Below, piece after piece: positions 16,051 to 25,039 of a stretch of DNA of 53,173 nt. The DNA lies in the NCBI GenBank assembly GCA_026705465.1, contig JAPPAP010000015.1:1-53173 (forward strand). The letters are read 5' to 3'. The notes below the pieces were generated by a model. It was not told where the DNA came from. It did not search any database and worked only from the letters and a program-made list of their open reading frames with translations. A program made the position numbers and the translations under genes. Position 1 is the first letter of the stretch. The number at the start of each line of letters is the position of its first letter. This DNA comes from a bacterium. Its GTDB lineage: Bacteria; Actinomycetota; Acidimicrobiia; Acidimicrobiales; Bin134.

Positions 16051-17229
16051 GTGAGCGATCCCGACTCACCTGAGGATTTCAACCCGTTCAAGGGCATACC
16101 CATTTTCGGAGATCTGGGCAAGCTCTTCTCTCAGCAGGCATCTTCAACCTGGGAGACGGCCCGCCAAATCGCGGTGGCAGTGGCCACTGAAGGAAAGGCT
16201 GAGCCCAACGTCGATCCCGCCGATCGCATTGCCTTGGGCGAGCTGGCCCGAGTGGCCGAACTCCAGGTGGCCAACGCCACCGGCCTCTCAACAACCCGCG
16301 ACGGCCAAGCCGCGTCAATCGTGCCCGTGACCCGATCGCGCTGGGCCACCGCCACCCTCGACGCCTACCAGAATCTGCTCGAGCCCCTTGGGAGCGTGTC
16401 GGGCCCGACCGAGGAGGAGGACGCGTTTGTTGATCCTGCTCAAGCTATGTTCGGCCAGATCATGAAGATGGTCGGACCGGTCATGATGAGCATGACCGCC
16501 GGAAGCATGGTGGGCAACCTGGCTAGCCGCAGCCTGGGACAGTACGACCTGCCCATCCCCCGGAACAGCCCAGAACTGATGGTCGTGCCCGCCAACATCG
16601 ACGCACTGGCCAATGAATGGAGCCTTGATTCTTCTGACTTGCGACTCTGGGTGTGCTTGAACGAGTTGACCCACCATGCGGTGCTGTCGATCCCCCACGT
16701 GAGCCGGCGGCTCGATGATCTGCTGGCCGAGTATGTCCGAAGCTTTGAGACCGATCCCACCGCACTGGAGAGCCGGTTGAGCGACTTGGACCTTGCCGAC
16801 CCCGATTCGCTGAACAGCCTCCCGTCGGTGCTGGGCGATCCAGAGGTGATCCTGGGTGCTGTCCAATCGCCAGCCCAGCGGGCTCTGCTGCCGCAGATCA
16901 CGGCTCTGGTAACGGTGATCGCCGGATATATCGATTGGATCATGGACAGCATTGGGCGCGGTCTCATCGGCTCCTACCAACAACTCAGCGAAGCCCTACG
17001 GCGGCGACGGGTTACGGCAGGGGCGGAAGACCGCTTCATCGAACGGCTGCTCGGCCTCGAGCTCACCCAAGATCAGTACGACCGCGGCGCATCCTTTGCC
17101 AGCGGGGTGGTGGAGCGCGCCGGCACCGAAGGCCTGGCCCGGCTCTGGCGTTCGGAGCGAGAATTGCCTACGCCCGCTGAGGTTGATGCCCCCGGTCTTT
17201 GGCTGGCCCGAATCGACCTTCCCGAGTAG
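16051..17229 (+). CDS. DUF2342 / zinc-metalloprotease-like protein (Rv3195-type)
   Basis: Protein of 392 residues starting with GTG (VSDPDSPEDFNPFKGIPIFG). The core features of the actinobacterial DUF2342 family are present: a hydrophobic glycine-rich stretch (MMSMTAGSMVGNLASRSLGQ), then LNELTHHAVLSIPHVSRRLDD, a metalloprotease-like helix. The helix has ELTHH rather than a strict HExxH, so proteolytic activity is uncertain. The usual C-terminal ending, with an arginine-rich helix and GLARLW, is present. In mycobacteria the homologue (Rv3195) lies next to the YlbL and UPF0182 genes; here they are about 2.5 kb away, so the neighbourhood is partly conserved. Confidence 0.75.
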   Translation: MSDPDSPEDFNPFKGIPIFGDLGKLFSQQASSTWETARQIAVAVATEGKAEPNVDPADRIALGELARVAELQVANATGLSTTRDGQAASIVPVTRSRWATATLDAYQNLLEPLGSVSGPTEEEDAFVDPAQAMFGQIMKMVGPVMMSMTAGSMVGNLASRSLGQYDLPIPRNSPELMVVPANIDALANEWSLDSSDLRLWVCLNELTHHAVLSIPHVSRRLDDLLAEYVRSFETDPTALESRLSDLDLADPDSLNSLPSVLGDPEVILGAVQSPAQRALLPQITALVTVIAGYIDWIMDSIGRGLIGSYQQLSEALRRRRVTAGAEDRFIERLLGLELTQDQYDRGASFASGVVERAGTEGLARLWRSERELPTPAEVDAPGLWLARIDLPE

Positions 17230-18451
17230 GCGTTCTCCCTAGCCAGAAGAACACAGCCGCGACTGCGGCGGCTATGGCTATGAGGATGAAACCGACTCGG
17301 GCGGGTATGGGGATGACCACAGGGATGAGTGCGCCCAGGACCCAGAAGATCTGGAAGCGGGTCTCGAAGACGGCGAACGCCCGTCCGTGATTGGCATCCT
17401 CGGCGTCGCGCTGCACGATGGAGTCGAAGGAAAGCTTGCCCGCGCTGGCGGTGATCCCCACGCCCAACCCGAGCAGCAGGGTCGAGCCATATCCCCCTCC
17501 CCAAGCAGCCAGCAGGCCGACAAGGAATAGGACGACCAGCGCCGTGGCGATGATGACCTCTTCTCGAATCCGGTCCCGCAGTTTGGGGGCCAGCAACGAG
17601 CCGATCAAGAATCCGGAGACAAGAGCGGCCGCTACAAACCCCAGCTTCCAAGCCGGGCTGGCATCAGAGGCCACATCGCCTTGAAGAGCGTGGCGGACTC
17701 CGGCGCCGAATGCCTTGCCCACTCCAGAGAGGTTGAGGTCGTCGGCACCACCCCGTAAGGCAAACGCAGCCAGAAACGTCATGAAACCCACAATGCCCCG
17801 CAGGGTGCCGGTGGCGGTCGCCGCCTTGCGAATGCCTATGCCGCGCAGTTTGCTCGCCTCCTCATCATCAACCGGCTCAGGGGCAATGCGACCCTGGGGC
17901 AACGACAGAGAGGACAACGCAGCCAGGATGTAGACCACCATGGCCAGGCCCACCGTCCACGAAGCGCCGCCCAGCCAGTTGGCCAGCAGTGCCGGACCGG
18001 CCCCGATGAAGCCGCACACGCTGCCCACCAGGGCCAATCGGGCATTGCCCCCTACAAACTGCTCCTCTTTGGGCAAGATGAGCGGCACCATGGAGGCCTT
18101 GGCCACGCCGTAGCTCTTCTGAAGGATCAGCATGGCGAAGGCGAGGGGGAACAGCAGCAGCGAGTCCATGTTGGAGATCATCAAGAAGGCAAAAAATGCC
18201 CTCCCCGCGTTGATGGCGAAGATCATGGGACGCCGTCCGCCCCGGAAGCGGTCCAGAGCCGGCCCAATCAGCGGGCCGACCACCGCGAAGGGGGCCATGG
18301 TCAGCAGCAGATAGAGGGTGACCCGGAACCGAGCTGCGCTGGGATCGATGGAGAAGAAGAGAGAACCTGCCAGCGCGACGGTGATCATGGCGTCGCCCGC
18401 GGCACCTAGGGCATGAACCCTGACCAGCCGCAAGAACGGTATGTTGATCAC
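17168..18451 (-). CDS. Major facilitator superfamily transporter
   Basis: Membrane protein of 427 residues with about 12 hydrophobic segments. The cytoplasmic loop after segment 2 reads GPALDRFRGGRRPM, the MFS motif A (GxLaDrxGrrxxl). I take the GTG at 18451 (VINIPFLRLVRVHALG) as start because the upstream codons have no MFS character and overlap the regX3-like gene. It begins 10 bases after that gene and could be co-transcribed with the phosphate regulators. Its last 62 bases overlap the 3' end of the convergent DUF2342 gene. It resembles uncharacterised drug- or metabolite-exporter families; no substrate can be named. Confidence 0.8.
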   Translation of the reverse strand: MINIPFLRLVRVHALGAAGDAMITVALAGSLFFSIDPSAARFRVTLYLLLTMAPFAVVGPLIGPALDRFRGGRRPMIFAINAGRAFFAFLMISNMDSLLLFPLAFAMLILQKSYGVAKASMVPLILPKEEQFVGGNARLALVGSVCGFIGAGPALLANWLGGASWTVGLAMVVYILAALSSLSLPQGRIAPEPVDDEEASKLRGIGIRKAATATGTLRGIVGFMTFLAAFALRGGADDLNLSGVGKAFGAGVRHALQGDVASDASPAWKLGFVAAALVSGFLIGSLLAPKLRDRIREEVIIATALVVLFLVGLLAAWGGGYGSTLLLGLGVGITASAGKLSFDSIVQRDAEDANHGRAFAVFETRFQIFWVLGALIPVVIPIPARVGFILIAIAAAVAAVFFWLGRTPTREGRFGPAKDRGHQPQRA

Positions 18452-18461
18452 GCTAGAGAGA

Positions 18462-19208
18462 TTATGGCGGGGACTGGGGCGGCGCAGGCGGCGCAGGCTC
18501 CGCGGGGGCACCGGTGGCGTATTTGTAGCCCAGGCCGCGGATAGTCACGATACGACGAGGTTTCGAGGGGTCGTCTTCGATCTTGGACCGAAGCCGCTTG
18601 ACGTGGACATCGAGCGTCTTGGTGTCGCCGACATAGTCGCTGCCCCACACCTGATCAATCAGTGCGTCCCGGGTCAATACCCGTCCCGCGTTGGTCAGCA
18701 GCATTTCCAACAGGTCGAACTCCTTCAGAGGCAGCTCGATTTGCTGGCCGCGTACAAACACTTCATGTCGCTCGGCATCAACGGCCACATCACCCACTTC
18801 AACGACGTCTCCCCGAAATGTCTCGCTCTCCGCTGTCCACCGGGATCGCCGCAGCAGCGAACGCATACGAGAGATCAATTCCCGCAGGCGATAGGGCTTG
18901 GTCACGTAGTCGTCGGCCCCCACTTCCAAACCGACCACGGCGTCGATCTCCTCGCCCTTGGCCGTGACCATGATGATGGGCACCTGGGATCGGGCCCGTA
19001 TCTGGCGGCAGACGTCGACCCCCGACACCAAGGGCAACATCACGTCCAGCAGCACGATGTCGGGGGAGTAGGCGTTGAAGAAGTCGAGGGCTTCCTTGCC
19101 GTCGCGGGCCACGTTGACGGTGAAGCCCTCGCGGGTCAGCCCTACAGTCAGCGCCTCGACAAACGACTCCTCATCCTCGACGATGAGAACCCGGGCCGAC
19201 GCGTTCAT
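18462..19208 (-). CDS. regX3: RegX3/PhoB-type response regulator
   Basis: Response regulator of 248 residues. The receiver domain has acidic residues Asp12 and Glu13, phospho-acceptor Asp55 (IVLLDVMLP), Thr82 and Lys104. The OmpR-type winged-helix domain follows (KTLDVHVKRLRSKIEDDP, RRIVTIRGLGYKY). The C-terminus has an extra Pro/Ala tail of about 15 residues. The ATG at 19208 overlaps the kinase stop codon, so the pair is translationally coupled. Together with phoU and pst upstream this is the phosphate-starvation regulator, expected to bind the PHO box at 24990-25011. Confidence 0.88.
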   Translation of the reverse strand: MNASARVLIVEDEESFVEALTVGLTREGFTVNVARDGKEALDFFNAYSPDIVLLDVMLPLVSGVDVCRQIRARSQVPIIMVTAKGEEIDAVVGLEVGADDYVTKPYRLRELISRMRSLLRRSRWTAESETFRGDVVEVGDVAVDAERHEVFVRGQQIELPLKEFDLLEMLLTNAGRVLTRDALIDQVWGSDYVGDTKTLDVHVKRLRSKIEDDPSKPRRIVTIRGLGYKYATGAPAEPAPPAPPQSPP

Positions 19209-20356
19209 ACCTGCGCTCCAACCGGCACCGCCAGGGTGAACGAGGAGCCCTCCCCCTCGGTGGACTCCACATGGACTTCCCCACCGTGGTTGGTGGCCAC
19301 GTGGCGCACGATGGCCAAGCCCAAACCCACGCCGCCATCGGTCCGGCCCCGGGAGCGATCCACCTGATAGAAGCGCTCGAAGATGCGCTCTTGGTGGCTC
19401 ATAGGGATCCCATAGCCCTGGTCGCGCACCTCCACCTCGACCCACTCGCCTTCCAAGCGGGCCGTGACCCTGACTGGGCGAGTGGCCTCTGAGTACTTGA
19501 CCGCGTTGTCCAACAGGTTGAACACCGCGGAGGTGAGCTGCCGCCGGTCGGCCCGGACTACCAGATCCAGAGCAGGAAGAACGGTTTGGATGGGAACTTC
19601 CTTCTCCTCTGCCGCTGGCTTGATCCGGGACAGGGCGTCGCCGATCACATGCTGGACCGCAACCGGGGCCCGTTCGGATGCCTCGTTGCTCTCGATCCGG
19701 CTGAGTTCCAGCAAGTCGTCCATGATGTCGGACAGCCGGATGGCCTCGGACTGCACCCTCGCCGCCAACCGGGAAACCACCTCGGGATCGGTTTCGCCCG
19801 CCAAGGTCTCGGCCAGCAGGCTGAGGGCCCCCATCGGAGTTCGGAGTTCATGGCTGATGTTGGCCACAAAGTCCCGGCGCATGGCATCCAGTCGCTGGGG
19901 CTCGGTGATGTCGTCGATGAGGGCAACCGAACCATGGTCCTTGCCCTCGAGCCGCAATGGCATAGCGCTGACGAACAGGCATTGGCGAGGGGGGCCGAAC
20001 AACTCGACCTCTCGCTCCACCACCCGTCCCTGGGCCGCCTCAGCCAATAGCTCGGCCACCGCGGCCTCCACCAGAGCCTCACCGTGGCGGGCTTCGGTGT
20101 ACTGATGGGCGTAAGGATTGCGGTACAGCACATTGCCCGCGGTGTCGGCCATGACCACTCCCTGGGTGATGGCGTCCAACGACAGCCGAAGACGGGTCTC
20201 GCTCTCTGCCACCTCGTCTTCAAAGCGGCGGTGCAGCTCTTCGTCGCGGCGGCGGTTCTCCTCAGCATCGACAAATTGCCGATGCTCGCGCCATGCCACC
20301 GCCCCTACGAGGGCCAAGACCACCACGGCGGCCACGACAACGAGGGCGACGATCAC
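19205..20356 (-). CDS. senX3: SenX3/PhoR-type sensor histidine kinase
   Basis: Membrane histidine kinase of 383 residues. One N-terminal membrane segment (about residues 3-21) is followed by a short linker, a PAS-like domain (about 55-150, ITQGVVMADTAGNVLYRN), the dimerisation domain with phospho-acceptor His169 in FVANISHELRTPMGAL, and the ATPase domain with NLLDNAVKYS, DQGYGIP and GVGLGLAIVRHVA. There is no large periplasmic sensor, as expected for a kinase that receives the phosphate signal through PhoU and PstB. It starts at GTG 20356, 46 bases after phoU, and overlaps the response regulator gene by 4 bases. Confidence 0.88.
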   Translation of the reverse strand: MIVALVVVAAVVVLALVGAVAWREHRQFVDAEENRRRDEELHRRFEDEVAESETRLRLSLDAITQGVVMADTAGNVLYRNPYAHQYTEARHGEALVEAAVAELLAEAAQGRVVEREVELFGPPRQCLFVSAMPLRLEGKDHGSVALIDDITEPQRLDAMRRDFVANISHELRTPMGALSLLAETLAGETDPEVVSRLAARVQSEAIRLSDIMDDLLELSRIESNEASERAPVAVQHVIGDALSRIKPAAEEKEVPIQTVLPALDLVVRADRRQLTSAVFNLLDNAVKYSEATRPVRVTARLEGEWVEVEVRDQGYGIPMSHQERIFERFYQVDRSRGRTDGGVGLGLAIVRHVATNHGGEVHVESTEGEGSSFTLAVPVGAQV

Positions 20357-20402
20357 TCGAACACCCCTTGCCGCGGGCTAGAGGCAACCAGTGACGCCAT
20401 GC

Positions 20403-21122
20403 TCACTCCTCGTCGGTTTCTTCAGGCTGGTTGCGCTCTCGGATCTTCAATCGGGCTGCACCGGTGTGCTCGGGAAGCCATCCGGTAACCATGTACACCA
20501 CCCGTTCCCCAATATTCACCGCGTGGTCGCCGATGCGTTCGTAGTACCGGCTGATCAAGCAGAGCTGCACGGCAGCCTGGAGGTCGATGGCGCCGTCATT
20601 GTGGGCCTGGAACACGGCTTGAACGCAGTCGCGGTTCAGACCGTCGAGCTGGTCGTCGATGTCGTTGAGGGCGGCGGCCAACCCTGCATTGCCGTCCACA
20701 TAGGAGTCGATGGCCAGACGCATCAGCCGACAGGCCTCCTCGCTCATCCTCACCAGCACGCCCCGTAGGGTGGCGTCGTATTGGGTGCCGTAGATGCGCC
20801 GGGTGGCCTTGGCGATGTTGACCGCCAAATCCCCCGACCGCTCTAACTCCGCGTTCAGCCGGAGGGCGGAGCTGAGAGCCCGAAGGTCGCTGGCCATGGG
20901 GGCTTGGAGGGCCAGCACATGGTGGCACCGCTCCTCGAGGTACACCGACAGATCGTCGAGTTGATCATCAGCGGTGATGAGCTGCTGGGCCAGCTCCAAG
21001 TTGGATTCCAGCAGCGCCTCGGTGGCCCGGGGAACAGCCTCGGTGACCAGCGCGCCCATGCGCACGATGCCAGCCTGGATCTCGTCCAGTTCCTCGTGGA
21101 AGGACTTGCGCAGTTCTCCCAC
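20403..21122 (-). CDS. phoU: Phosphate signalling protein PhoU
   Basis: Helical-bundle protein of 239 residues with two PhoU repeats. Each has the acidic metal-binding pattern: LEERCHHVLALQAPMASDLR in the first, and the RYYERIGDHAVNIGERVVY signature in the second. PhoU links PstSCAB activity to the histidine kinase and holds it inactive when phosphate is plentiful. It lies 20 bases after pstB and 46 before the kinase, the classic order. The length is typical. Confidence 0.94.
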   Translation of the reverse strand: MGELRKSFHEELDEIQAGIVRMGALVTEAVPRATEALLESNLELAQQLITADDQLDDLSVYLEERCHHVLALQAPMASDLRALSSALRLNAELERSGDLAVNIAKATRRIYGTQYDATLRGVLVRMSEEACRLMRLAIDSYVDGNAGLAAALNDIDDQLDGLNRDCVQAVFQAHNDGAIDLQAAVQLCLISRYYERIGDHAVNIGERVVYMVTGWLPEHTGAARLKIRERNQPEETDEE

Positions 21123-21142
21123 CCCGGGCTCTGGGCCGGAGC

Positions 21143-22042
21143 TCAGCCGAACCGCCCGGTGACGTAGTTCTCGGTCCGCTCGTCGGAGGGATTCGAGAAG
21201 ATGGTCTCAGTGCGGTCGTATTCCACCAGGAGCCCGCACCGCCGGTCGGAGGTGGAGTCGAGCTGAGCGGTGAAGAACGCGGTGCGGTTGCTGATGCGGG
21301 CGGCCTGCTGCATGTTGTGGGTGACGATCACGATGGTGTAGTCGTTCTTGATCTCGTGCATCAGATCCTCGATGCGGGCGGTGGCAATGGGGTCGAGGGC
21401 CGAGCACGGCTCGTCCATCAACAGCACATCGGGATCGACGGCAATGGCCCGGGCGATGCACAGGCGCTGCTGCTGGCCGCCCGAAAGCCCCAGGGCGGAG
21501 TCCTTCAGCCGGTCTTGCACCTCGTCCCACAGGGCGGCCCGGCGCAGCGACCGCTCCACGATGTCGTCCAGCTCGCTCTTCTTCTTGGCCATCCCGGTGA
21601 CCCGGGGGCCGAAAGCGATGTTGTCGTAGATCGACTTAGGGAACGGGTTGGGCTTTTGGAACACCATGCCGATGCGGCGGCGGACCTCCACCGGATCAAC
21701 CCGGGGGTCGTAAATGGACACGTTGCGGAAGTCCACCCGACCCTCGACGCGGGCGATGGGGATGAGATCGTTCATCCGGTTGAAGCAGCGCAACACCGTG
21801 GTCTTGCCGCAGCCCGATGGGCCGATCATGGCGGTGATCTCGTGCTCGTACACGGTGAAGGTGGCCCCCTGAACGGCAAGGAAGTCACCATAAAACACGT
21901 TGAGGTCTTCTACCTCGAATACTGGGTCGCCGTCGGCGTCGAGAGCTGCGGCTTGCCCAATTCGGTCCATGTCCAAACCGAGACGGGGAGAGGCTTCCTG
22001 CTCAGCCATTTCAGTGGCCATACTTCCAGAGACTGCTGTCAC
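21143..22042 (-). CDS. pstB: Phosphate ABC transporter ATPase PstB
   Basis: Protein of 299 residues with Walker [20 protein letters not shown], the PstB-specific [19 protein letters not shown], signature [16 protein letters not shown] and Walker [13 protein letters not shown]. These identify PstB with confidence. The N-terminus is about 35 residues longer than usual, acidic and poorly conserved, so the true start may be internal. It follows pstA after 3 bases. It powers high-affinity phosphate import and passes the phosphate signal to PhoU. Confidence 0.96.
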   Translation of the reverse strand: MTAVSGSMATEMAEQEASPRLGLDMDRIGQAAALDADGDPVFEVEDLNVFYGDFLAVQGATFTVYEHEITAMIGPSGCGKTTVLRCFNRMNDLIPIARVEGRVDFRNVSIYDPRVDPVEVRRRIGMVFQKPNPFPKSIYDNIAFGPRVTGMAKKKSELDDIVERSLRRAALWDEVQDRLKDSALGLSGGQQQRLCIARAIAVDPDVLLMDEPCSALDPIATARIEDLMHEIKNDYTIVIVTHNMQQAARISNRTAFFTAQLDSTSDRRCGLLVEYDRTETIFSNPSDERTENYVTGRFG

Positions 22043-22045
22043 GAG

Positions 22046-23002
22046 TCACCCTCTCTTCTTTTCGAAGTGGTTCCGCATCAAGATGGCCGCCGCATTCATC
22101 AGGATAACGAATACCAGCAGCACCACGATGGCTGCGGCGGCGGCCTCGGCAAAGCCCGGATCGCGGCCGGAGTTCTGCACCCACTCCACGATGATCACGG
22201 GCATGGCCATGAATGCCTCCGCGTTGATAGCGCTGAAGTCCAAGAATGCCGGATCTGTGCCCAGGCGACCGGTGACCGCGCCGACAAGGAGAATCGGGGC
22301 GGCTTCGCCGATACCCCGGGACATGGACAACAGCGTCCCGGTCAATATGCCCGGTGCTGCGTAGGGCAGCACCTGGCTTCGGATCATGGTCCACTTGGTG
22401 GCCCCCACACCGTAGGCCCCCTCTTTGAGTCCTTGCGGGACCGCCCGGATGGCCTCCTGGGCGGTGATGATCACAATGGGCAGCACCAAGATGGCCAGGG
22501 TGATACCTGCCGACGCGATGGACTTACCGCCGGTGAGGTCGCCCAGGGTGTTCACAAAGTAGAACAGGCCGAGCAGGCCGTACACGATCGAAGGAACCCC
22601 AGCCAGATTGCGGATGTTCAACTCGATGAATCGGGTGAACCGATTTTTGGGGGCGTACTCCTCCAACCAGATGGCCGCGCCAATGCCGATGGGGAAGGCC
22701 AGCACGGCCACAAACACCGCGATCCAGAACGTGCCCACCAAGGCCTGGTGGACGCCCAGCTTGTTGTCGTGCGAGACCGACCTCATGGTCCCGTTCAAGA
22801 ACCCGCCGGGTCGGCCAGTGAGCACGCCCCAGGCGTCCACTACTACGTCCACGATCAGCACGGCGAGGATGAACAACGAGATCAGAAGGGTGACCAGCAA
22901 GCTGATCTGAAAGATCCGGCCCCGCACGTCGGTGGAGCGGCGTTCCATGGCCTGCACCATCACCCTGTTGGTGCGATCGCCAATCAGCCTGGCCTTGGCC
23001 AT
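22046..23002 (-). CDS. pstA: Phosphate ABC transporter permease PstA
   Basis: Permease of 318 residues with six membrane segments. The family loop reads EAIRAVPQGLKEGAYGVGATKW, and SRGIGEAAPILLVGA is the PstA signature near the C-terminus. The first 40 residues form a charged cytoplasmic extension ahead of the first membrane segment. The ATG at 23002 overlaps the pstC stop (ATGA), so the two permeases are made in equal amounts. It pairs with PstC in the membrane channel. Confidence 0.94.
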   Translation of the reverse strand: MAKARLIGDRTNRVMVQAMERRSTDVRGRIFQISLLVTLLISLFILAVLIVDVVVDAWGVLTGRPGGFLNGTMRSVSHDNKLGVHQALVGTFWIAVFVAVLAFPIGIGAAIWLEEYAPKNRFTRFIELNIRNLAGVPSIVYGLLGLFYFVNTLGDLTGGKSIASAGITLAILVLPIVIITAQEAIRAVPQGLKEGAYGVGATKWTMIRSQVLPYAAPGILTGTLLSMSRGIGEAAPILLVGAVTGRLGTDPAFLDFSAINAEAFMAMPVIIVEWVQNSGRDPGFAEAAAAAIVVLLVFVILMNAAAILMRNHFEKKRG

Positions 23003-23931
23003 CAGTACTGCTCCCGCACCCGCTGGACGAACCGGTTAGCCACGATGTTCAACAAGAAGGTCATCAAGAACAACACGAGGCCCACAAAGAAGAGACTCTG
23101 GAAGGTGAGGCCTTCGCCCACCACGTTGTCGGTGCCCCGGGCCAGGGAGGTCATTCCCGCGGTCATGGTGAGGCTCCCGTCCAGCGGGTGGTGGGTGTAG
23201 ACGGCGGTTTGGGACGCACCCCCGGCCATGAACACCACCATGGTCTCACCCAAGGCACGGGATACGGCCAAGATGAACGAGGCCACCAGCCCGGAGATCG
23301 CAGCTGGGATTACCACCCGGACGGTGGTGGTCATTTTGCGAGCCCCCAAACCAGAGGATGCTTCCCGCAACGACATCGGCACCGCAGTCATGGCGTCCTC
23401 GGAGATGGACGCCACCAGGGGAATGATAAGGACCCCTACCCCGATGCCCGCGGCGAGCAGCGAGCCAGCCGCCGGCCCGCCAAAAAGGGACTGGACCACA
23501 TTGGGGGCGATCCACTCCAAGGCGAAGAAACCGAGAACCACGCTGGGAATCCCGGCCAGGATCTCCAGAATGGGCTTGAGCGTCCGACGGACACCGGGGC
23601 GGGCATATTCCGACAGGAAAATGGCCGCCCCCAATCCCAGCGGGGTGGCCACGATCATGGCGATACCGGTGACGACAAAACTGGCCACAATCAGCGTCTT
23701 GATGTCGTAGATGCCCCGGCGGGGGAACCAGCCGATGTCCCAAACCGAGCCCCAGTCCACTTCGACCATGAACGTCCAAGCCTCAGAGAACAGCGACCAG
23801 ATGATGAGCACCGATATCAATATGGACACCAGCGCGGTGGCTCCCAGCGAGTAGCGAATCACCTGCTCCTTGCGGGCCTGCCGAGGGTTGGCCGTCAGGG
23901 ATTCGACGGAGAGCTTCCCGATGTCTGTCAT
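23002..23931 (-). CDS. pstC: Phosphate ABC transporter permease PstC
   Basis: Permease of 309 residues with six membrane segments. Diagnostic stretches are FLSEYARPGVRRTLKPILEI, LAGIPSVVLGFFAL, EDAMTAVPMSLREASSGLGA and AVSRALGETMVVFMAGG. I prefer the ATG at 23931 because it overlaps the pstS stop as ATGA, the pattern used elsewhere in this operon. An ATG at 23943 would add four residues. It forms the channel with PstA. Confidence 0.93.
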   Translation of the reverse strand: MTDIGKLSVESLTANPRQARKEQVIRYSLGATALVSILISVLIIWSLFSEAWTFMVEVDWGSVWDIGWFPRRGIYDIKTLIVASFVVTGIAMIVATPLGLGAAIFLSEYARPGVRRTLKPILEILAGIPSVVLGFFALEWIAPNVVQSLFGGPAAGSLLAAGIGVGVLIIPLVASISEDAMTAVPMSLREASSGLGARKMTTTVRVVIPAAISGLVASFILAVSRALGETMVVFMAGGASQTAVYTHHPLDGSLTMTAGMTSLARGTDNVVGEGLTFQSLFFVGLVLFLMTFLLNIVANRFVQRVREQY

Positions 23932-24944
23932 CGGGCTGACCATTCAGCTCGAGATGCCATCCTGTCTTCTTCGGTGAGGTTCACGTACTTCACGTCGCTG
24001 ACCGCGGTGCCCAAGCCCCCATCGCTCAGGTAGAAGTCCACAAAGGAGGTCACCGCCGGACTTGCTTCAGCCTTGGCCTTGTTCACGTAGATGTAGAGCG
24101 ACCGGGACACCGGATATTCCCCGGTGGCGATCGCATCAGGGCTGGCGGCCTTGCAGCCATCGCCACCGTCGACGTCCAGCAACTTCACGCCTTGAACGTT
24201 GGCGGTAAAGGCATACCCGACCCAGCCGAGACTGCTGTCGCTGGATTGCAGCCCTTGAATGATCACATTGTCATCGGCATTGGCGTTGTAGTCGGGACGA
24301 GTGGTGGCCTCCTGGCCTCGCTCTTCGGCAATGTGCTCCAGCACGATCTCAACGAAGCTGTCGAATGTGCCCGACTCCTCACCCGGACCATAGATGTCCA
24401 GCGATCCATCGGGCAGCGTGGAGGACGACCCCAACTCAGAGGCCAGAGCCTGCGCATCTGTCCATCTCTTGAATCCGGTGGACTCGGGGCCTACCAGCGC
24501 ATAGATGTCGGCAAAGCTCACGCAATCCACAGGGTTGTTCACGCTGGTCATTACCGCGATGCCGTCAATGGCCACCCTCAGCTCCACAAATTCGATGCCC
24601 GCTTCCGCGCACTCGCCGATTTCCTTGTCCTTGATCGGACGAGAAGCATCGGAAATATCGGTTTCCCCGGCGCAGAACAGCTTGAATCCGTCTCCGGTGC
24701 CCGGGCCGTCGACCGTGACTGCCACTCCGGACTCCACATCTTCGAACAACTCCGCCACCCGCACCGAGATCGGCTCCACCGTCGAAGAACCCGAGATCGT
24801 CACCCGCCCGGTGATGCCGCTGCCGACACCTCGGCCACTGCCGCGACTACACGCCCCGGCTACCAGAGCTAATACCACCACAATTCCGATGATTGGCATG
24901 ACGAATCTCAGACGCCGCAACCATTCTCCCTTGAAACCCACCAC
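23928..24944 (-). CDS. pstS: Phosphate-binding lipoprotein PstS
   Basis: Extracytoplasmic phosphate receptor of 338 residues. A lipoprotein signal peptide (RRLRF, then a hydrophobic run ending in the lipobox LVAGAC) anchors it in the membrane. The phosphate-binding motifs are ISGSSTVEPISVRVAELF, DGPGTGDGFKLFCAGETDIS and GPGEESGTFDSF. I choose the GTG at 24944 because it supplies the positively charged n-region; GTG 24941 and ATG 24899 are alternatives, but the ATG would remove that region. A two-unit PHO box lies 45 bases upstream and a TACTGT hexamer at 24957-24962, so the leader would be very short. Confidence 0.93.
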   Translation of the reverse strand: MVGFKGEWLRRLRFVMPIIGIVVVLALVAGACSRGSGRGVGSGITGRVTISGSSTVEPISVRVAELFEDVESGVAVTVDGPGTGDGFKLFCAGETDISDASRPIKDKEIGECAEAGIEFVELRVAIDGIAVMTSVNNPVDCVSFADIYALVGPESTGFKRWTDAQALASELGSSSTLPDGSLDIYGPGEESGTFDSFVEIVLEHIAEERGQEATTRPDYNANADDNVIIQGLQSSDSSLGWVGYAFTANVQGVKLLDVDGGDGCKAASPDAIATGEYPVSRSLYIYVNKAKAEASPAVTSFVDFYLSDGGLGTAVSDVKYVNLTEEDRMASRAEWSAR

Positions 24945-24989
24945 TGAGTCGCCAAGACAGTAGGCCAGTCGGATTGCCAGCCAGTCGCG

Positions 24990-25011
24990 CCTGTCTGAAC
25001 GGAAGGTGAAC
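24990..25011 (-). promoter_or_regulatory. PHO box upstream of pstS
   Basis: Read on the minus strand, two adjacent 11-base units GTTCACCTTCC and GTTCAGACAGG form a direct repeat sharing GTTCA. This is the half-site and spacing of the PHO box bound by PhoP/RegX3-type regulators in actinobacteria. A TACTGT -10-like hexamer follows 27 bases downstream, so the box lies close to the -35 position, as expected for activation. Neighbouring 11-base blocks do not match, so the operator has just two units. It lies between the Nudix gene and pstS. Confidence 0.72.
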
Positions 25012-25039
25012 AGGCAGGAAATCTTTGGAAGGCCCGCGA

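Noticed and set aside
21317..23200. 627-codon open frame on the plus strand opposite pstB, pstA and pstC
   Set aside because: Its translation is Gly/His/Asp-rich with no domain and mirrors the third-position bias of the three well-supported pst genes; it is a GC-rich shadow frame.
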